In this document: positions 16,826-24,488 of the stretch, piece by piece
How positions within the stretch are numbered: the first letter of the stretch is position 1
Layout: each line of letters opens with the position of its first letter
Assembly: GCA_016218815.1 (NCBI GenBank)
Contig: JACRCX010000103.1
Coordinates: forward strand, 25,468-89,467
Origin: Deltaproteobacteria bacterium
Lineage (GTDB): Bacteria; Myxococcota_A; Polyangia; DRWM01; JAAZOP01
Reading direction: 5' to 3'
DNA: 64,000 nucleotides
The notes under the pieces: model-generated
What the model saw: the letters and a program-made list of their open reading frames with translations, nothing else
What the model was told of the DNA's origin: nothing
The model's database searches: none
Translations under genes and position numbers: made by a program

Positions 16826-17500
16826 CTAGTAGAGCTGCGGGATGCACACGGGGCCGGGGATGGGGATGTAAGGCATCGAGGACGGATCGAAACAGGTGTA
16901 GCCCTCGGACTCGCGGCATTCGCCGGGGGTGCCGGGGGTGCAAGACTGGAAGCAACCGACCCAGCCGACGAAGCTGAGGTCGACGCAGACCGAGTCCGTT
17001 CCGCACGAGGCCGCGTCCGCGGGGTCGCAGGTGCTGGTGCAGTAGCCGCCGGCGAAGTCGATGGCGCCGATGATCGGCAGTGCCACCGTGGTCATGCAGG
17101 TGGCGTCGCCGGGGCCCACGCAGTCTCCGTCGCCCGTGCACGCCTCGCCGACGTTGTAGGTCGACGGATCGGCGTCGGAGCGCGCATCGCCGTCGCCCGA
17201 GCCGTCGACGGGCGAGAAGTCGCTCTCCACGGCCGCATCCTCGACGACCTCCTCGACGACCTCCTCGACGGCGTCGGCCTCCGCCTCGGCCTCCGGCGCG
17301 GCGTCGGCCTCGCCGCCACCGTCGTCGGCGGCGACGCACCTGCCGTCGACGCAGACCTGGTCGGCAGTGCACGGCGGGTTGCAGCCCTCGGCGCTGCTCC
17401 CCGAATCGCCGCAGGCCCACCATGCCGTCGCGGCGGCCGCGACGAGCAAGCCGAACGCCAGGATCACGGTACGAGGCATCTCCTGCTTCATCCGACGCAT
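16826..17500 (-). CDS. Cys-rich lipoprotein
   Basis: 224 residues. The ATG at 17500 follows GGAGG by about five bases. The signal region VILAFGLLVAAAATAWWAC ends in a usable lipobox Cys. The mature protein begins with a small Cys cluster (GCNPPCTADQVCVDGRCVAA), a motif of the EB/EGF-like kind. An acidic linker (EAEAEADAVEEVVEEVVEDA) follows, then a C-terminal half with about ten Cys (GEACTGDGDCVGPGDATCM, TSTCDPADAASCGTDSVC). Such patterns are common in secreted myxobacterial lipoproteins of unknown function. It is probably surface exposed and disulphide-bonded. Confidence 0.85.
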   Translation of the reverse strand: MRRMKQEMPRTVILAFGLLVAAAATAWWACGDSGSSAEGCNPPCTADQVCVDGRCVAADDGGGEADAAPEAEAEADAVEEVVEEVVEDAAVESDFSPVDGSGDGDARSDADPSTYNVGEACTGDGDCVGPGDATCMTTVALPIIGAIDFAGGYCTSTCDPADAASCGTDSVCVDLSFVGWVGCFQSCTPGTPGECRESEGYTCFDPSSMPYIPIPGPVCIPQLY

Positions 17501-17587
17501 CGTCTCCTCCCGTTGCCGTTCGAGCCCCCGGTTGCGATCGGGGCGGATTATAGCACAACGATCCGCTGAACGGCCGCAACCGGCCAG

Positions 17588-17607
17588 CCGCGGGCTGAAG
17601 CCCGCGG
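17588..17607. repeat. Palindromic intergenic repeat, copy B
   Basis: CCGCGGGCT-GA-AGCCCGCGG is a perfect 9 bp hairpin with a two-base loop. With its flanks it matches copy A at 758-787 in the same orientation. It lies 28 bases past the stop of the HAD gene (minus strand). Confidence 0.75.
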
Positions 17608-17635
17608 TCCGGATGAACGAGCCCCGGGGCCGGTC

Positions 17636-18349
17636 CTACGGGTCGTCGTCGAGATTGACGGGGCCGCCGGCGCGCGACCAGTCGACGATCCTCCAGCGGC
17701 GGCGGCGGGCGACCCAGCGCAGGCGGGCGTCGGGGTTGACGACTCGGGGGCGCCCGACGCGCAGCAGCATCGGCAGATCGGTGTTGCTGTCGGAGTAGAA
17801 GTAGCTGCGGTCCAGCTCGATGCCTTCGCGCGCCGCGAACGCCTCGGCCAGCTCGACCTTGCCGGCGCCATAGCAGAGCGGCAGCACCGGCTCGCCGGTG
17901 AACCTCCCCTCGACGACCTCGTAGCGGCTGGACAGGAACGCGTCGAGGCCGAAGTAGCGTGCGGCGAGGTCCGACTCGTAGGGCGAGGTCGAGGTGAGCA
18001 GGACGACGGGGTGGCCACGCGAGCGGTGGGCCTCGACGACCGCGCGGCCGCCGCGCGCCTCGTGCCGCGGCACGACCTCGGTCTCGAACCACTCCCGGGT
18101 CCAGGTACGGACGTTCTCCTCGAGCTCGCCCTTGATGGTGCGGAGGGCCTCGCGGGTGGCGTGCTCGATGTCGACCGCGCCGACGTGGTAGGCGCCGAGG
18201 AACCCGACGGCCTTGAAGGTCTGCCACAGGGAGACGCGGCCGTGGCGGCGTTCGCGCTGGAGCCACAGTCGGGCGCTGTTGGCCGAGAGCAGGGTGCCGT
18301 CCAGGTCGAAGAACGCGGCCACCTTTCCGCCGGGCGAGGGTTTCCCCAT
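17636..18349 (-). CDS. HAD-IB family phosphatase (SerB-like)
   Basis: 237 residues. Motif I is AAFFDLDGTLLSANS, with the nucleophile Asp and acid/base Asp of DxDGT; motif II is VVLLTSTSPYESDLAARYFG; motif III Lys is in YGAGKVELAEAF; motif IV is SYFYSDSNTDLPML. This is the HAD subfamily IB pattern shared by phosphoserine phosphatase and related lipid or sugar phosphate phosphatases. The helical cap lies between motifs I and II (about residues 30-110). Cytoplasmic. The exact substrate is not evident. Its neighbours (a lipoprotein and an ABC exporter) do not indicate a pathway. Confidence 0.9.
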   Translation of the reverse strand: MGKPSPGGKVAAFFDLDGTLLSANSARLWLQRERRHGRVSLWQTFKAVGFLGAYHVGAVDIEHATREALRTIKGELEENVRTWTREWFETEVVPRHEARGGRAVVEAHRSRGHPVVLLTSTSPYESDLAARYFGLDAFLSSRYEVVEGRFTGEPVLPLCYGAGKVELAEAFAAREGIELDRSYFYSDSNTDLPMLLRVGRPRVVNPDARLRWVARRRRWRIVDWSRAGGPVNLDDDP

Positions 18350-18413
18350 CGCGGGGGAGGGTAGGCGGTGGGGGCGTGCCGGGTCAACCGGGGACCGGCG
18401 GGCGGGCGCACTC

Positions 18414-18430
18414 GCCCGGCTTCGCCGGGC
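18414..18430. terminator. Hairpin past ABC permease gene
   Basis: GCCCGGC-TTC-GCCGGGC is a perfect 7 bp stem with a stable UUC-type loop, beginning 13 bases beyond the stop of the minus-strand permease gene. There is no U-run after it, so termination is a guess; it could also be a short palindromic element. Confidence 0.45.
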
Positions 18431-18442
18431 TACGTGGCGCCC

Positions 18443-19879
18443 CTACTGGAGGGCGCGGACGGGGTCGAGGCGCGCGGCGCGCAGGGAGGGGACGAAGGCG
18501 CCGACGACGGTGAAGACGACGGCGAAGGCGATCGCGGTGATGACGATCCAGGGCCGGAAATCGAAGAAGGTGGCGGGCTTGTAGGGGAACTGCGGCACCT
18601 GGGTGATGAGCATGGTGTCGAAGACGAGGCTGCCGGAGTAGGCGAGGGCGAGGCCGAGCACGCCGGACAGGAGTCCGATGAAGACGGCCTCGAGCAGGAA
18701 CACGTTGCGGATGTTGGCCCGCGTGGCGCCGACGGCCCGGAACAGCCCGATCTCGCGCCGGCGCTCGAGCACCAGCATGAAGAAGGTGTGCATGATGTTG
18801 AAGCCGGCGATGGTGATCACGATCAGCGAGATGAGGAGCAGGATGATGCCCAGCACCTCGACGATGCTCGACACCTGTTCGGCGATGCGCGACTTGATGT
18901 CGAAGCCCTTCTCGCGCACGAGGCGGATGACGTCGGAGATGTCCTCCTTGCTGGCCGCGCGGACCGAGACGCTGGAGTAGCGGGCGGCGCCCTTGGTCCC
19001 GGCGTACTCGTCGTTCCAGTCGCGGACGTACTCGATGGGGAACGTGACGCCCAGATCCATCGACTTCTCGGAGACGCCGGTGATCTGCATGCGCACGTTG
19101 CGCTGGCGCCAGCGAACGACCTGCGGGCCCATGAACGAGTCGCCCAGGCGGGTGGTGAACTGCAGCTCCTTCTCCGCCACCCGCAAGAGGCCCTCGTTGA
19201 GCTGCACGTACCCGTGTCCCGGCGCGAAGACGGTGTTGTAGAATTCGAGCAGGTAGCGCGAGAGCAGCGTGGGGACGGGGAGGGCGCACGCGCGGTAGCG
19301 GCGGATGGTCAACGGGTCGACGTCGGCGACGTCGGGCGCGGGCGGGCCGTCGAAGCGGACCTCGCAGTACTCGCCTCGCGGGCAGTCGGTGTCGAAGCGG
19401 CAGCGGCGGTTGGACTGGAAGGGCCGGCGATCCTCGAACGGCTCGGGCGGGTTGACCAGCTCCTTGGCCACCTCCTGGGGGGGGATGCCGTCCGCGATGG
19501 TCTCGACGCGGATCTCGCTCCCGACCAGGGCCTTGCCGCCGTAGCTGACGCCGGAGAACTTGTAGTTCATCCGCGGCAGCACCTCGACCACGCCCGGAAT
19601 GCCCTTGATCGTCTTCACGTCGTCGTCGGACAGGCCGAAGGTGTCCTCGCCGAAGATGGTCTGGGCCATCCGCTGCAGGTCCGACGACAGCGGAATCACC
19701 TCGATCTGGTCGATCGGGACGATGTCGCCCTCGACGACGTTGCGCACCTGTTCGACGAGCGCGAGGAACAGGCCGAACAACGCGATGCCGGCGGCGATGC
19801 CGATCGCCGAGATCGACAGCGACGTGGAGTTGCGCCAGATGTTCTGGCCCACCACGCGCGTCAGCCCGACCAGCGTCAT
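18443..19879 (-). CDS. ABC transporter permease, LolC/MacB/FtsX type
   Basis: 478 residues with the classic four-helix FtsX/MacB layout: an N-terminal helix (SLSISAIGIAAGIALFGLFL), a large periplasmic domain (about residues 45-320), then three helices in the last 150 residues. The FtsX motif region is RRREIGLFRAVGATRANIRN. The periplasmic domain contains an unusual Cys-rich insert, RRCRFDTDCPRGEYCEVRFD with a further Cys at RACALP, not usual in LolC/E or MacB. Eight bases separate it from the ATPase gene upstream, so they form one exporter. It probably extracts lipoproteins or other envelope substrates from the inner membrane. Confidence 0.9.
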   Translation of the reverse strand: MTLVGLTRVVGQNIWRNSTSLSISAIGIAAGIALFGLFLALVEQVRNVVEGDIVPIDQIEVIPLSSDLQRMAQTIFGEDTFGLSDDDVKTIKGIPGVVEVLPRMNYKFSGVSYGGKALVGSEIRVETIADGIPPQEVAKELVNPPEPFEDRRPFQSNRRCRFDTDCPRGEYCEVRFDGPPAPDVADVDPLTIRRYRACALPVPTLLSRYLLEFYNTVFAPGHGYVQLNEGLLRVAEKELQFTTRLGDSFMGPQVVRWRQRNVRMQITGVSEKSMDLGVTFPIEYVRDWNDEYAGTKGAARYSSVSVRAASKEDISDVIRLVREKGFDIKSRIAEQVSSIVEVLGIILLLISLIVITIAGFNIMHTFFMLVLERRREIGLFRAVGATRANIRNVFLLEAVFIGLLSGVLGLALAYSGSLVFDTMLITQVPQFPYKPATFFDFRPWIVITAIAFAVVFTVVGAFVPSLRAARLDPVRALQ

Positions 19880-19887
19880 CGGTGCGC

Positions 19888-20625
19888 TCAGTCCGCCGGC
19901 GGCGCGGAAGACGACGAGGAGAGGTCGGTCACCCGCTTTCCGGGCTCCGTCCGGGTGTCCTCGATCTTCCGGTCAGCGAGGTGCAGGATGCGCGGCGCGA
20001 CGCGCGAGAGACGCTCGTCGTGCGTCACCACCAGCACCGTCACCCCCAGGTCCTTGTTCAGCTCGCGGAACAGGTCGACGATCTGGGCCCCGGTCTCGCG
20101 GTCCAGGTTCCCCGTCGGCTCGTCGCAGAGGAGCAGCTTGGGCTGCATGATGAGCGCGCGGGCGATCGCGACGCGCTGCTTCTGGCCGCCCGAGATGTAG
20201 ATCGGCCGGACTTCGGCCTTGTCGGCCACGCCCACCTTCTCCAGGAGCAGCCGCCCGCGGGCCTGCGCCTCCTTCGTCGGACGTCCGGCGAAGAAGTACG
20301 GCAGCATCACGTTCTCGAGACAGGTCAGATGTTCCAGCAGGTGGAACGACTGGAAGATGAAGCCGATGGTCCGGTTGCGCAGCGTCGAGATCCGCCGGTC
20401 CGAGAGCGCCTTCATCTCCTTGTCGGCGATCTTGAGGCTGCCGGTGTACTCGCGATCCAGACCGCCCAGGAGGTTGAGCAGGGTGGTCTTTCCCGAGCCC
20501 GAGGGCCCGATGATCGAGAGGAACTCGCCTTCCTCGACGGAGAACCCGACGTGGTCCAGGACCGGCGTCACCACGTTCGCCAGACGGTAGGTCTTGGTCA
20601 GATCCCGAATCTCGATCAGTGCCAT
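19888..20625 (-). CDS. ABC transporter ATP-binding protein, LolD/MacB type
   Basis: 245 residues with every ABC motif: Walker A GPSGSGKT, Q-loop FIFQSFHLLEHLTCLENVML, signature ISGGQKQRVAIARAL, Walker B LLLCDEPTGNLD and H-loop VVTHDE. The signature deviates from LSGGQ only at its first residue. The sequence DEPTGNLD is typical of the LolD/MacB/FtsE group. A Ser/Ala-rich 20-residue C-terminal tail is unusual. It partners the permease downstream on the same strand. Confidence 0.93.
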   Translation of the reverse strand: MALIEIRDLTKTYRLANVVTPVLDHVGFSVEEGEFLSIIGPSGSGKTTLLNLLGGLDREYTGSLKIADKEMKALSDRRISTLRNRTIGFIFQSFHLLEHLTCLENVMLPYFFAGRPTKEAQARGRLLLEKVGVADKAEVRPIYISGGQKQRVAIARALIMQPKLLLCDEPTGNLDRETGAQIVDLFRELNKDLGVTVLVVTHDERLSRVAPRILHLADRKIEDTRTEPGKRVTDLSSSSSAPPAD

Positions 20626-20660
20626 CGTCGTTCGTCCGCTCGCCGGGTCCCAGCCCCTTT

Positions 20661-20703
20661 GCCTGTATACAACAGGCGGGGGCTGGGGGCTAGTCCAGCC
20701 CCC
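20661..20703. repeat. Two adjacent inverted repeats before ABC operon
   Basis: GCCTGT-ATACA-ACAGGC (20661-20677) is followed directly by GGGGGCTGG-N8-CCAGCCCCC (20678-20703). Both are perfect. They lie 35-80 bases upstream of the ABC operon start, in the divergent gap to lptA, so either could be an operator or an untranslated leader structure. Confidence 0.6.
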
Positions 20704-20785
20704 CGCGACCGGCGGATCGTCGATGCAGGTAATTCAGGCGACGGAGGTCGAGTTTCAGGTCGGGGTGAGGGGGACAAGAGGGGGT

Positions 20786-20808
20786 CGGGGGCTGGGGGCT
20801 GGGGGCTG
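20786..20808. repeat. GGGGGCT short tandem repeat
   Basis: Three copies of the 7-base unit GGGGGCT in the gap before lptA. Related GGGGGCTGGTGGCTGG strings occur at 35772, 44892 and 48285. Confidence 0.75.
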
Positions 20809-20865
20809 GCAGGACGGGAGGGCGCAGTTGCGCGGGGGGACGGCATCTGACAGGGTAGCGGGGTG

Positions 20866-21564
20866 ATGACGCGCGGGGCTCGACTTGCGACGGTGCTGGC
20901 GGCGGGGCTGGGGGCGGCGGGTGTGGGGTGCGCGCAGCGGGCGGAGGCGGCGCCGGGCTGCGCGGAGCGGCCGGTCGCGACCGGGCTCCGCGTGGCGGTC
21001 GAGGGGGTGGGCGGGGAGAGAGTGGACCTGCGGGCGGCGGCGGCGAATCTCGAGCCCGGGTTCCCGGACCGCGTGGCGGGATCCTTTGACGACGCGGCCC
21101 TCGTCGTGACGGCGGCCCGGGGGGAGTTTCCGAAAGACGACGCGACCGTCGCAGCGAAGGGGCCGGCCGACCCGGCTTCGAGCGACCTGGAGTCGTTCAG
21201 CGTGCGGGCGCGGCACATGCGCTACGACTCGCGGGGCGGGACGGCGTCATTCTCGGGGGACGTACAGGTCGAGCTGGGCGAGACGAGGCTCTCCTGCGAC
21301 ACGCTCGAGGTCACGTATCACCGCGAAGAGGGCACTGTGGATTTCCTTGCGGACGGGTCGGTGCACGTCGAGCGACCCGGGCTGGTGGCGACGGCGGGGA
21401 AGGCCCAGTACGAGGGCGAGGCGCACGCTCTGACCCTCACGGAATCGCCTCGGGTGGAAGGCGACATGGGGGTGCTGGAGGGGGCGCGCATCGTCCTGGA
21501 CGTCGAGGCGGAGACGGTGACCGTGGAGGAGGTCCGCGGGACGTTCCGGGTACAGCGACCGTGA
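20866..21564 (+). CDS. lptA: LptA-like lipopolysaccharide bridge protein
   Basis: 232 residues from the ATG at 20866 (a GTG at 20863 is in frame). The signal region LATVLAAGLGAAGVGC ends in a Cys that could be lipidated, unlike the soluble E. coli protein. The C-terminal half is an OstA/LptA beta-jellyroll: MRYDSRGGTASFSGDVQVEL, RLSCDTLEVTYHREEGTVDF, LVATAGKAQYEGEAHALTLT. LptA carries LPS across the periplasm. The first 100 residues may hold a second, diverged LptC/LptA-like unit (LEPGFPDRVAGSFDDAALVV). The stop overlaps the GTG of lptB by four bases, which supports the assignment. Confidence 0.82.
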   Translation: MTRGARLATVLAAGLGAAGVGCAQRAEAAPGCAERPVATGLRVAVEGVGGERVDLRAAAANLEPGFPDRVAGSFDDAALVVTAARGEFPKDDATVAAKGPADPASSDLESFSVRARHMRYDSRGGTASFSGDVQVELGETRLSCDTLEVTYHREEGTVDFLADGSVHVERPGLVATAGKAQYEGEAHALTLTESPRVEGDMGVLEGARIVLDVEAETVTVEEVRGTFRVQRP

Positions 21565-22322
21565 ACCCCGGTGTGTCGCCGAAGACGCCGTCCGAGGGGG
21601 ATTCCGGCGCCGCGTTATTGGAGGTGCGGGGCTTGCGGCGGCGGTTCGGGCGGAGGGAAGTGCTCAAGGGTCTCGAGCTGGCGGTCGGAGCGGGGGAGGT
21701 GGTCGGGCTGCTGGGGCCGAACGGTGCGGGGAAGACGACGGCGTTCCGGATCCTGATGGGGTTCCTGGCGGCGGACGCGGGGGAGGTCCGGTTCCTGGGC
21801 GAGGCGATCGGGCGACTTCCGGTGCACGAGCGGGCGCGCCGGGGGCTCGGTTATCTTCCGCAGAACCCGTCGGTGTTGGCAGGTCTGAGCGTCGTGGGGA
21901 ACGTGCTGGTGGTTCTGGAGGAACGCGGATTCAAGGATGCGAAAGTGCGGGCGGAAGAGGCGCTGGAGAGGGCAGGGCTGGGGCACTTGGCGGGGCAGGG
22001 CGCGGGCACGCTTTCCGGGGGGGAGCGAAGGCGACTGGAGATTGCGCGGCTGCTGGCGTTGGGGCCGCGGGTCGCTCTCCTGGACGAGCCGTTCGCGGGG
22101 GTTGATCCGCTGGCTGCGGAGGATCTGCGGGGGCGGATTTCGGGGATGCGGGCCGACGGGGTGGCGGTGCTGCTGACGGACCACAACGTGCCAGAGACGA
22201 TGCGGGTGTGCGACCGGATCCACATTCTGGTGGACGGCGCGGTGGCGTGCAGCGGGACGCCGGAGGCGATCCGGGGGGATCCTGTCGCGCGGAGGCTGTA
22301 CTTGGGGAATTCGGCTTCCTGA
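21561..22322 (+). CDS. lptB: LPS export ABC transporter ATP-binding protein
   Basis: 253 residues from the GTG at 21561 that overlaps the lptA stop. Walker A is GLLGPNGAGKTTAFRILMGF, the Q-loop region RRGLGYLPQNPSVLAGLSVV, signature TLSGGERRRLEIARLLALGP, Walker B VALLDEPFAGVDPLA, and the H-loop LLTDHNVPETMRVCDRIHIL. The last motif is diagnostic of the LptB/LivF-like branch, and FAGVDPLA is a LptB hallmark. LptB powers LPS extraction with LptFG. The N-terminus has an extra 20 residues before ALLEVRGL. Confidence 0.93.
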   Translation: MNPGVSPKTPSEGDSGAALLEVRGLRRRFGRREVLKGLELAVGAGEVVGLLGPNGAGKTTAFRILMGFLAADAGEVRFLGEAIGRLPVHERARRGLGYLPQNPSVLAGLSVVGNVLVVLEERGFKDAKVRAEEALERAGLGHLAGQGAGTLSGGERRRLEIARLLALGPRVALLDEPFAGVDPLAAEDLRGRISGMRADGVAVLLTDHNVPETMRVCDRIHILVDGAVACSGTPEAIRGDPVARRLYLGNSAS

Positions 22323-22356
22323 GGGCGGACCGGATTTCGAGGGCGGACCGGATTTC
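22321..22356. repeat. 18-base exact tandem duplication
   Basis: GAGGGCGGACCGGATTTC occurs twice back to back (22321-22338 and 22339-22356), directly over the lptB stop. Confidence 0.9.
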
Positions 22357-22395
22357 GCGCAAAGCTCGCAAAGGGACGCCAAGGACGCAAAGGGG
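22357..22395. repeat. GCGCAAAGGACGCAAAG repeat, copy 2
   Basis: GCGCAAAGCTCGCAAAGGGA followed by CGCCAAGGACGCAAAGGGG; same family as 10972-11011 and 48244-48282. Confidence 0.8.
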
Positions 22396-22477
22396 AAGAG
22401 AGACAAGATCCGAACGTGGACGGTTTGTGCTCCGCGTGGCAGGATCGGGGTGGCGTTCGGGTTGTGGGAGGGGTGGG

Positions 22478-24373
22478 ATGAGGGGAAGACGGGGCGGGAC
22501 CTTCGCGCTGCGCTTGGGGGTGTTCGCGAGCGTGTTTCTCGTCTGTGGGTGTGGGCCGAAGGACCCATGCGTGGGGGTGGACTGCTCGGGCGTCGGTTGG
22601 TGTCAGGCGTTGCCATACGACCTGGGTGGGTACTGCGTTTGCGAGGCGGGGTACCATCCGGCGGGCGGGGGAATGGAGTGCGCGGCGAACGACGCGGCGA
22701 ACCCGTGCACGGGGGTCGACTGCGGGGGGCACGGGTACTGCGGGAATGCGGCGGGCGCGGGCGGGCCGCTCTGCGTCTGCTTCCCCGGATGGCATATCGA
22801 CGAGAGCGGGTTGTGGTGCCTTCCCGATGGGGCGCCCGGGGATGGGGGGTCCGGGCCTGATGAGGGCGACGGCGTCACCGGTGACGGGGACACGGGCGGC
22901 GTCTTCTGGCGCGACGAGCTGGTCTGGGAGCCGGCCCTGGACAGGGTCGACATCCTCGTCCTCCGGGGGCGAGTGTCGCCGATGAGCAGCAGCGAGATGA
23001 ACATCACGAGGTGGTTCCCCGACTTGATCGAGGAACTCGTCAATCCGTCGGATGCGGATGGCGACGGCTTGCCGGACCATCCGGCGGTCGAGGACATCAA
23101 CGTCGGCGTCATTTCGGACGACATGGGCACGATGGGATTCCGCGTTTCCACGTGCAGCGAGTCCGATCGGGGAGACGACGGGTGCATGTTGCACGCACCG
23201 AGCCCGGCCGTGTTGGACTGCGCGGAGAGCTATCCGACCTTCCTGTCACGCAACCCGACCAACGCCGCGACGTACGGCGTCGAGGAGCTGGGCCACGACT
23301 TCACTTGCATCGGGACGCTCGGAACGGACAGCTGCGGGTTCGAGCAGCAGCTCAAGGCGGTCGACAAGGCGCTCGTCGACAACTCCGGGGCCGGGCGCTG
23401 CAACGAAGGGTTCCTGCGACCCGATTCGACGCTCGTGGTGATCGTGCAGTCGGAGGAGGAAGACTGCTCGGTCGATCCCGCCCACCCCGAGATGTTCGAC
23501 TCGACCCGGGACGACCTCGGCCACTTGAACATCCGGTGCTTCTTGCACCCGGAGTTCGTCATCCCCGTCGGCGACTACCTGGGCTCGCTCGGGCGGCTCT
23601 TGCCCGGGCGTCCAGGCGGCGTCGTCCTGGGCCTGATCGTCGGCGTGCCGCCGGATGCGCCCGAGTGCATCGGTTCGGGCGCCGGGTTGGAGGCGTGCCT
23701 CGGCGTGTCGTCGATGCAGGAGCGGATCGATCCGGAAGATCCGACCACGACCGTTCCCTCGTGCAACACGTCCATGGGGCAGGCGTTCCCTCCGCGGCGG
23801 TTCGTTCGGCTGGCGATCGACCTGGCGAACGCCGGCGGGAAGGTCTATGTGGATTCGGTCTGCAAGTACGACTGGTCCGAAGCGGTTCGCGGGATCACGG
23901 ACGAGATCGTCGACGGCCTGACCGACGACACGGTGTGCGTGGAGCCGTTTCCGTTCGATCCTGCGACGTGCATGACCGGGTGCTACTTGTTCGAGACGCT
24001 CAATACGGGGCGGGCGTGCGAGGCGGATCCGGGGTGCCCGCAGGAGTGGTGTCCGGAGGCGTCGCCGGAGTCGCTGGACGTGCTGCGGCCTTGCCGGGAC
24101 CCGGCGACGGGGGAGGCGTGCACGCCGCTGTTGCGGGACCTGGGGACGGAGGGGGCGGCGGGGTTCGAGCGGCGGCGGTGCCTGGTCCGGCAGGCGCCGC
24201 GCAATCCCTTCGCGGAGCATTGCGGGGACTACCTCGCGCCGTTGGCCGGCGGTTGGTACTACCTGCCGGGGGAATGGTACGGCGGCTGCGACAACCTGCG
24301 GTTCTACCATCCGGGGACGGAGGAGCTGATCGATCCGGAGAGCTCGTTCGCGACGTTGCGGTGCTGGCGGTAG
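22478..24373 (+). CDS. EGF-like / vWA-like lipoprotein with altered MIDAS
   Basis: 631 residues from ATG 22478 (GGGAGGGGTGGG before it). The signal LRLGVFASVFLVCGC carries a lipobox Cys. Two EGF-like modules follow: DPCVGVDCSGVGWCQ with YCVCEAGYHPAGG, and CTGVDCGGHGYC with LCVCFPGWHIDES. An acidic linker leads to a domain resembling the von Willebrand A-like proteins of myxobacteria: RWFPDLIEELVNPSDADGDG, then DINVGVISDDMGTMGFRV. Where those proteins read DNSGSM, this one has LVLRGRVSPMSSSEM, so the metal-binding MIDAS motif appears lost. The C-terminus is Cys-rich. It interrupts the usual lptB-rpoN adjacency. Confidence 0.85.
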   Translation: MRGRRGGTFALRLGVFASVFLVCGCGPKDPCVGVDCSGVGWCQALPYDLGGYCVCEAGYHPAGGGMECAANDAANPCTGVDCGGHGYCGNAAGAGGPLCVCFPGWHIDESGLWCLPDGAPGDGGSGPDEGDGVTGDGDTGGVFWRDELVWEPALDRVDILVLRGRVSPMSSSEMNITRWFPDLIEELVNPSDADGDGLPDHPAVEDINVGVISDDMGTMGFRVSTCSESDRGDDGCMLHAPSPAVLDCAESYPTFLSRNPTNAATYGVEELGHDFTCIGTLGTDSCGFEQQLKAVDKALVDNSGAGRCNEGFLRPDSTLVVIVQSEEEDCSVDPAHPEMFDSTRDDLGHLNIRCFLHPEFVIPVGDYLGSLGRLLPGRPGGVVLGLIVGVPPDAPECIGSGAGLEACLGVSSMQERIDPEDPTTTVPSCNTSMGQAFPPRRFVRLAIDLANAGGKVYVDSVCKYDWSEAVRGITDEIVDGLTDDTVCVEPFPFDPATCMTGCYLFETLNTGRACEADPGCPQEWCPEASPESLDVLRPCRDPATGEACTPLLRDLGTEGAAGFERRRCLVRQAPRNPFAEHCGDYLAPLAGGWYYLPGEWYGGCDNLRFYHPGTEELIDPESSFATLRCWR

Positions 24374-24450
24374 GGCGCTTCATGCGAAGAGCGCGCCGTC
24401 GTCCAATCGGTTCTCGGGGGTCTGCGTACGCAAAAAGAGTGCCGAGCCGC

Positions 24451-24479
24451 TTCCCAACGGAGGCCGGGATGTCTATACT
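24451..24479 (+). promoter_or_regulatory. Possible rpoN promoter giving a leaderless transcript
   Basis: TATACT (24474-24479) is five of six matches to a -10 hexamer, with TTCCCA 17 bases upstream as a poor -35. The rpoN ATG at 24489 is only ten bases past the -10 and has no Shine-Dalgarno sequence, so transcription would begin at or just before the start codon. Confidence 0.4.
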
Positions 24480-24488
24480 CCGGCATTG

